DNA from: Rhizobium leguminosarum bv. viciae USDA 2370
Lineage (GTDB): Bacteria; Pseudomonadota; Alphaproteobacteria; Rhizobiales; Rhizobiaceae
Assembly: GCF_002008365.1 (NCBI RefSeq)
Contig: NZ_MRDL01000037.1
Location: 124,001-188,000 of the forward strand
Direction of reading: 5' to 3'
Length of the DNA: 64,000 nucleotides
Shown: piece after piece, positions 59,908 to 64,000 of the stretch
Layout of the letters: each line of letters opens with the position of its first letter
Numbering within the stretch: the stretch's first letter is position 1
Made by a program: the position numbers and the translations under genes
The notes under the pieces: model-generated
What the model was told of the DNA's origin: nothing
What the model saw: only the letters and a program-made list of their open reading frames with translations
The model's database searches: none

Positions 59908-60300
59908 TTAGTGTTTGATCTGCGACAGCTGCCGGTCGAAATCACCTGCGTCGAAATAATCGCGCCACACGGTAATCTTCCCGTCAACCACCGTGATGGT
60001 CCCCATGACGGGGAGCGTAATGGTACCACCACTCTGGTGACGAAAGATGTCAACACGTTCGTTCAGGACGACGTTGCCGTCTGCCGCGATCGCTTTCACC
60101 TGCCAATCCAAGGTGAATGCGGTACCGATGCCGAACTCCTTGTGGAACTTCGCGACGGCGTCAGCGCCGACGATATTAGGGAGCGGGACGTTGTCGTAGA
60201 CAACGTCGGAAGCGAGCATTGCCAAGGCCTCGTCGACGCGATTGGCATTCCAGTGGCCGAAAAACGTCTTGGCGATCTCAATTGGTGTAGAGTCTGGCAT
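59908..60300 (-). CDS. Limonene-1,2-epoxide hydrolase/NTF2-like protein
   Basis: A 130-residue cone-fold protein of the limonene-epoxide-hydrolase/SnoaL-like group. Features include AKTFFGHWNANRVDEALAML, VVYDNVPLPNIVGADAVAKF, the Arg-Asp pair in NERVDIF, and VDGKITVWRDYFDAGDFDRQ with the WRDYFD Asp. The Arg-Asp/Asp arrangement matches the epoxide hydrolase active site, so water addition to an epoxide is plausible. The ATG at 60300 (MPDSTP) is preferred. It is divergent from a LysR gene, which probably regulates it. Confidence 0.82.
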   Translation of the reverse strand: MPDSTPIEIAKTFFGHWNANRVDEALAMLASDVVYDNVPLPNIVGADAVAKFHKEFGIGTAFTLDWQVKAIAADGNVVLNERVDIFRHQSGGTITLPVMGTITVVDGKITVWRDYFDAGDFDRQLSQIKH

Positions 60301-60412
60301 TGATGTCTCCATTGCTATCGGCGCTGCTGTTCATTTCGAATAAGCATCAAGAGGTCGCTTGAGAAGCCGATGAAACTCGATATGTTTTATCGGACTTTCC
60401 GATGGGGCTGTT

Positions 60413-61327
60413 ATGAAAGACGTTTCGCTTGAGCGCCTAAGGGCATTTGTCGCCGTAGCGGAGCAGGGAGGCCTTTCAGCGGCCGGACGCTTCCTCGGCA
60501 AGGCGCAGTCGGCGGTCAGCGAGGCCGTCATAGCCACGGAGTCCCAACTTGGTTATGCCCTATTCCGGAAGAATGGTAGGCGCACCGAACTGACTGAACA
60601 TGGCAGGGCATTGTTGCCGGACGCTAAGGCTGCGCTCGATGCAGCCGATGCGTTCAGAGCCAAGGCGGCGAACTTTCAGGGTCACATAGAAGCGGAACTT
60701 GCGTTCGCGGTGGATGTGATGCTGCCAACATCGAGACTGACAGCCGTCATAGACAGGTTCAGGCGGGAATTTCCCCATACCACTCTCTCGGTATATTCGG
60801 AGTCGCTCGGATCGACGTTGCAAACCGTCTGGGACAGCCAGGCTTCGTTTGCGGTCATTGGCACCTTGCCCGACGCGCCCTCTGAATTCGTGACGACACC
60901 GCTTTGCGACATACCCATGTGTCTCGTCGTCGGAAGTAGCCATCCTCTCTCAATGGAACGAGAGCCGATCACGCATTCGGCGTTAACTCAGCACAACCAG
61001 CTTATAATATCAGACAAGACTTCTCGATCAACTGGGCGATCTTTCGGGGTGTTTTCGCAGAAGGTCTGGCGGGTGGCCGACCTGGGCTCGAAACAGGAAT
61101 TCCTGCGTGCTGGCCTCGGGTGGGGGTTGATGCCAGTCCATCTCGTCGAAGAGGATTTGAAAACAGGACGCCTCCGGAGACCTCGGACCGAAGTTGAGAA
61201 TTCACCGGATGGGTGGAAGCCAATACCCCTGTCAATTGCTTTTAAGCGATCACGGCCGCCCGGGCAGGGTGGGAGGTGGATGATCGACAATCTCATAAGC
61301 GAGTTGGCTTTACCTATAACTGATTGA
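60413..61327 (+). CDS. LysR-family transcriptional regulator
   Basis: A 304-residue LysR-type regulator. The N-terminal winged helix reads LERLRAFVAVAEQGGLSAAG, RFLGKAQSAVSEAVIATESQ, LGYALFRKNGRRTELTEHG. The effector domain begins near residue 90 (ELAFAVDVMLPTSRLTAVID). It starts 112 bases from the divergent epoxide-hydrolase-like gene, the classical LysR target arrangement. The ligand is unknown. Confidence 0.92.
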   Translation: MKDVSLERLRAFVAVAEQGGLSAAGRFLGKAQSAVSEAVIATESQLGYALFRKNGRRTELTEHGRALLPDAKAALDAADAFRAKAANFQGHIEAELAFAVDVMLPTSRLTAVIDRFRREFPHTTLSVYSESLGSTLQTVWDSQASFAVIGTLPDAPSEFVTTPLCDIPMCLVVGSSHPLSMEREPITHSALTQHNQLIISDKTSRSTGRSFGVFSQKVWRVADLGSKQEFLRAGLGWGLMPVHLVEEDLKTGRLRRPRTEVENSPDGWKPIPLSIAFKRSRPPGQGGRWMIDNLISELALPITD

Positions 61328-61329
61328 CA

Positions 61330-61498
61330 AAACGCGGAAGCCCGAAGAACGAAATGGGAGATTGCCCTGTCACCTGCCAAATAGGCCGGCGCGACGGAGG
61401 CCGGGCCACCAAGGTCATGGCTGAGGATATAGAAGCGTTCAACACCTTCGGCGTCCATCGGTTCAATCATGTCCTGCGCGATCGTGCTCGGCTCTAAC
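61330..61498 (-). pseudogene. Alpha/beta hydrolase fragment (nucleophile elbow region)
   Basis: The minus-strand text MDAEGVERFYILSHDLGGPA, then AYLAGDRAISHFVL, corresponds to the strand-nucleophile-helix of haloalkane-dehalogenase-like alpha/beta hydrolases (HDLGG with Asp as nucleophile). Nothing before or after matches. It is a short relic between the LysR gene and the NfeD-type gene. Confidence 0.55.
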
Positions 61499-61689
61499 CG
61501 CCGAGCGGCTTTTCGCTATCGGCGAACCCTCGGAGGTCCGAGACCTGCTCTGTCGCAGCGCTCGAACTGATCACATGCGGATGGGATTGTGCTGCGGGGG
61601 ACGCTTGCAATGTTTCTAGCCGCGCTTGACTGGCGCAGAGAAAAGACTTGTCTCTTACCGTTTCGCAGTTCTGCCATATATTTCAGAAT

Positions 61690-63087
61690 ATGAGAGTCCG
61701 GCGGACGATTGTGTGGCGTTTGGAGCTTTGGCGGTGGATGCCGTCAATCCTTGCTTTGCTGCTGACGTTGTTCTCGGCTTTGGGCCTGGCGACGCCCGCA
61801 TCTGAAGCTGAGCGTGTCGCCATAGTCCTGAAGATGAACGGGGCGATTGGCCCGGCGACGGCCGACTATGTAAGACGCGGCCTTCAACGGGCCAATGAAC
61901 GTGGCGCCAGCCTGGTTGTCCTGCAGATCGACACGCCCGGCGGTCTCGACACGTCGATGCGCGACATCATTCGTGCGATCCTTGCCTCCTCGATACCGGT
62001 CGCGAGTTTCGTTGCACCCAGCGGAGCACGAGCCGCCAGCGCCGGCACCTATATTCTTTACGCAAGCCATATCGCGGCAATGGCACCAGGCACCAATCTG
62101 GGTGCGGCGACGCCGATCGCACTTGGCGGCCGACCATCCGATGGTGACCGAAACGACAGCCCTGATACGACCGGCAAGCAGCGGCAAGTGCCGCGCGATG
62201 CCGGCGAGGCGAAGGCGATCAACGATGCGGTGGCCTATATCCGCGGTCTTGCGGAACTGCGCAATCGCAACGCCGACTGGGCGGAGCGCGCCGTGCGCGA
62301 GGCCGCGAGCCTTTCCTCCGCCGCAGCTCTGCGTGAGAAGGTCATAGATTTCGTGGCGGCCGATATAAACGATCTCCTCGCACAGGCGCAGGGCCGGGTC
62401 GTGCGGGTCGGTCAAACGGATGTCCGGCTCGAAACATCGGGTCTCATCGTCCAGGAACTTGAACCAGACTGGCGAACCCGCCTGCTTTCGGTGATCACCG
62501 ATCCGAACATCGCGCTGATCTTGATGATGGTCGGTATCTACGGCCTGATCTTTGAGTTTCTGACGCCCGGGACGCTGGTGCCGGGAACGATCGGCGGCAT
62601 CTGCCTGCTGCTTGGTCTCTATGCTTTGGCCTTGCTGCCGGTGAGTTTTGCGGGCCTCGGGCTGATTATTCTCGGCGTGGGTCTGACGGTGGCCGAGGCG
62701 CATTCGCCGTCCTTCGGCGCACTCGGCGTCGGCGGCGGCATCGCACTGGTGCTCGGCGCTACCATCTTGTTTGACACGGACATACCCGGGCTTAAGGTTT
62801 CCTCGTCGGTGCTTGGCGCAATCGCCGTCGCCTGCCTCGCTCTTAGCCTTGTCATTGCCCGTCTCGCCTTCATCTCGCGCTGGCACGATGTCGTCACCGG
62901 CGGCGAGCAGATGATCGGAATTTCAGGCAAGGTCGACAGCTGGACGGGCATCTCGGGCTTCGTCATCGCTCATGGCGAACGCTGGAAGGCCATTTCAACT
63001 GAGCCGCTTGCCGCCGGCGACCGTGTGAAAGTGACCGGCCGGGATGGGTTGACGCTCGAAGTGGTCCGCAGTTCGCAGGAGGCCTGA
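61690..63087 (+). CDS. NfeD-type membrane serine protease (ClpP-class/NfeD fusion)
   Basis: A 465-residue long-form NfeD protein. A signal helix (MPSILALLLTLFSALGLATP) is followed by a periplasmic ClpP-class protease domain with VLQIDTPGGLDTSMRDIIRA and the catalytic Ser in SGARAASAGTYIL. Four to five membrane helices then precede a C-terminal cytoplasmic OB-fold NfeD domain (GISGKVDSWTGISGFVIAHGE). The ATG at 61690 is preferred; 61648 is possible. Its archaeal relative cleaves the C-terminus of the partner stomatin, and that partner follows 28 bases downstream. Confidence 0.9.
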   Translation: MRVRRTIVWRLELWRWMPSILALLLTLFSALGLATPASEAERVAIVLKMNGAIGPATADYVRRGLQRANERGASLVVLQIDTPGGLDTSMRDIIRAILASSIPVASFVAPSGARAASAGTYILYASHIAAMAPGTNLGAATPIALGGRPSDGDRNDSPDTTGKQRQVPRDAGEAKAINDAVAYIRGLAELRNRNADWAERAVREAASLSSAAALREKVIDFVAADINDLLAQAQGRVVRVGQTDVRLETSGLIVQELEPDWRTRLLSVITDPNIALILMMVGIYGLIFEFLTPGTLVPGTIGGICLLLGLYALALLPVSFAGLGLIILGVGLTVAEAHSPSFGALGVGGGIALVLGATILFDTDIPGLKVSSSVLGAIAVACLALSLVIARLAFISRWHDVVTGGEQMIGISGKVDSWTGISGFVIAHGERWKAISTEPLAAGDRVKVTGRDGLTLEVVRSSQEA

Positions 63088-63115
63088 CGGCCTTCAGAAT
63101 GCAGGAGGAAAAGTC

Positions 63116-63880
63116 ATGGGCATGTTTGCAGATCTCGCCTTCTATCTTGTGATCATCTTTATTCTGCTCGTCGTCGTCGCATCTGCGATCAAGATCCTGC
63201 GCGAATACGAACGCGGCGTGGTTTTCACGCTTGGCCGTTTCACCGGTGTCAAGGGGCCCGGCTTGATCCTGCTCGTCCCCTATGTCCAACAGATGATGCG
63301 GGTCGACCTGCGCACGCGGGTGCTCGACGTGCCCGGCCAGGATGTCATTTCGCATGACAATGTTTCGGTCCGCGTCAGCGCGGTGATCTATTTCAGGGTC
63401 GTCGATCCCGAGAGGTCGACGATCCAGGTCGAGGACTTCATGATGGCGACGAGCCAGCTCGCCCAGACCACACTGCGCTCGGTGCTCGGCAAACATGACC
63501 TCGACGAGATGCTGGCAGAACGCGACAAGCTCAACATCGACATTCAGGAAATCCTCGACGCCCAGACGGATGCCTGGGGCATCAAGGTCGCCAATGTGGA
63601 GATCAAACATGTCGACATCAACGAATCGATGATCCGCGCAATTGCCCGTCAGGCGGAAGCCGAGCGCGAGCGGCGCGCCAAGATCATCAATGCCGAAGGC
63701 GAACAGCAGGCTGCAGCCAAACTGCTTGAAGCAGCCGAAATCCTCGCCAGGCAACCCGAGGCCATGCAACTTCGTTATTTGAGTACATTGAACGTCATCG
63801 CCGGCGAAAAGACCTCGACGATCATATTTCCTTTTCCGATGGAGTTCGGCAATTTGATGCCGCCCAAACCGGACCGATGA
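63116..63880 (+). CDS. Slipin/stomatin-like SPFH protein
   Basis: A 254-residue prokaryotic stomatin (slipin). One N-terminal membrane helix (FYLVIIFILLVVVASAIKI) is followed by the SPFH domain (EYERGVVFTLGRFTGVKGPG, RTRVLDVPGQDVISHDNVSV, EMLAERDKLNIDIQEILDAQ) and a coiled coil (RQAEAERERRAKIINAEGEQ). The C-terminal IIFPFPMEF is the hydrophobic segment cut by NfeD-type proteases in archaeal relatives. AGGAGGA precedes the ATG. With the NfeD gene it forms a conserved membrane-organising pair. Confidence 0.93.
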   Translation: MGMFADLAFYLVIIFILLVVVASAIKILREYERGVVFTLGRFTGVKGPGLILLVPYVQQMMRVDLRTRVLDVPGQDVISHDNVSVRVSAVIYFRVVDPERSTIQVEDFMMATSQLAQTTLRSVLGKHDLDEMLAERDKLNIDIQEILDAQTDAWGIKVANVEIKHVDINESMIRAIARQAEAERERRAKIINAEGEQQAAAKLLEAAEILARQPEAMQLRYLSTLNVIAGEKTSTIIFPFPMEFGNLMPPKPDR

Positions 63881-63977
63881 GGACGCCTGCGTTGTTTTTG
63901 CCGATGGAGCGATGGTCCTGCGGTCAAGGTGCTTCAGCCAGATTGCTGAGTTAGCAATGGCCGGCGCGGACAGCAGG

Positions 63978-64000
63978 AGGGAGAGAGAGAGAGAGAGAGA
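63978..64000 (+). repeat. GA dinucleotide run at window end
   Basis: At least ten tandem GA units run to the last base, preceded by GGAGG. The full length cannot be seen. Long GA tracts are unusual in rhizobial DNA and may be a real microsatellite or an assembly edge. Confidence 0.6.

Overview
The window looks like accessory DNA of a fast-growing rhizobium (Rhizobium or a close relative, Alphaproteobacteria), most likely part of a large plasmid or chromid. This rests on high-GC coding style, ABC-transporter-rich catabolic operons, a thiCOSGE operon (plasmid-borne in Rhizobium etli), a cobalt nitrile hydratase cluster with CbtAB, a RIME-like intergenic palindrome, and many toxin-antitoxin pairs. 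No rRNA, tRNA, CRISPR array, phage block, replication gene or intact insertion sequence was seen.

Layout. 0-4.2 kb: a CocE-type hydrolase (cut by the window edge), a nucleoside deaminase that has lost its zinc-cysteine segment, a questin-oxidase-like protein and an ATZ/TRZ-type amidohydrolase, all in one run. 4.2-5.7 kb: a graveyard of fragments (exonuclease, LysE/chemoreceptor chimera, dnaE2 tail, Old Yellow Enzyme start). 5.7-7.8 kb: an HxlR regulator flanked by two copies of one 22-bp sequence in opposite orientation, then an aldehyde dehydrogenase. 8.4-15.7 kb: a ribose-type sugar/cyclitol ABC operon with a Gfo/Idh/MocA dehydrogenase and a TIM-barrel isomerase, divergent from a LacI regulator. 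15.7-18.2 kb: an XRE regulator and an orphan family 5 solute-binding protein.

18.3-25.6 kb is a patchwork: a DUF433/DUF5615 pair, VapBC, a broken second VapBC, IS66, HlyD, DHFR-like and gpsA fragments, an intact rsgA and a GSU2403-type nucleotidyltransferase. At 25.14-25.63 kb, shards of the window's own toxin-antitoxin pair and MocA-like gene are spliced together next to gpsA.

25.6-40.7 kb is the most coherent catabolic unit. A ten-gene minus-strand operon encodes an AraM/EgsA-like glycerol-1-phosphate dehydrogenase, a HAD phosphatase, a GlpD-like dehydrogenase, a MalFGK-type ABC transporter, an SDR, a class II aldolase-SDR fusion and a GpsA-like dehydrogenase. It is divergent from a SorC-type regulator and an FGGY kinase. 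Together they suggest import, oxidation, phosphorylation and aldol cleavage of an unidentified polyol or ketose, with DHAP linked to both glycerol-phosphate stereoisomers. An EF-G-like GTPase follows in convergent orientation.

42.7-47.6 kb holds a frameshifted DUF2726 gene, ParDE, a GGDEF protein and an acetyltransferase. 47.6-52.2 kb is thiCOSGE behind a TPP riboswitch. 52.8-57.5 kb is the nitrile hydratase cluster: CobW-type GTPase, DUF1097 protein, beta, alpha, activator, CbtB, CbtA and a small unknown. 57.5-64 kb carries a GlxA-type AraC regulator, an S21 paralogue, three gene fragments, an epoxide-hydrolase-like protein with a divergent LysR regulator, and an NfeD-slipin pair.
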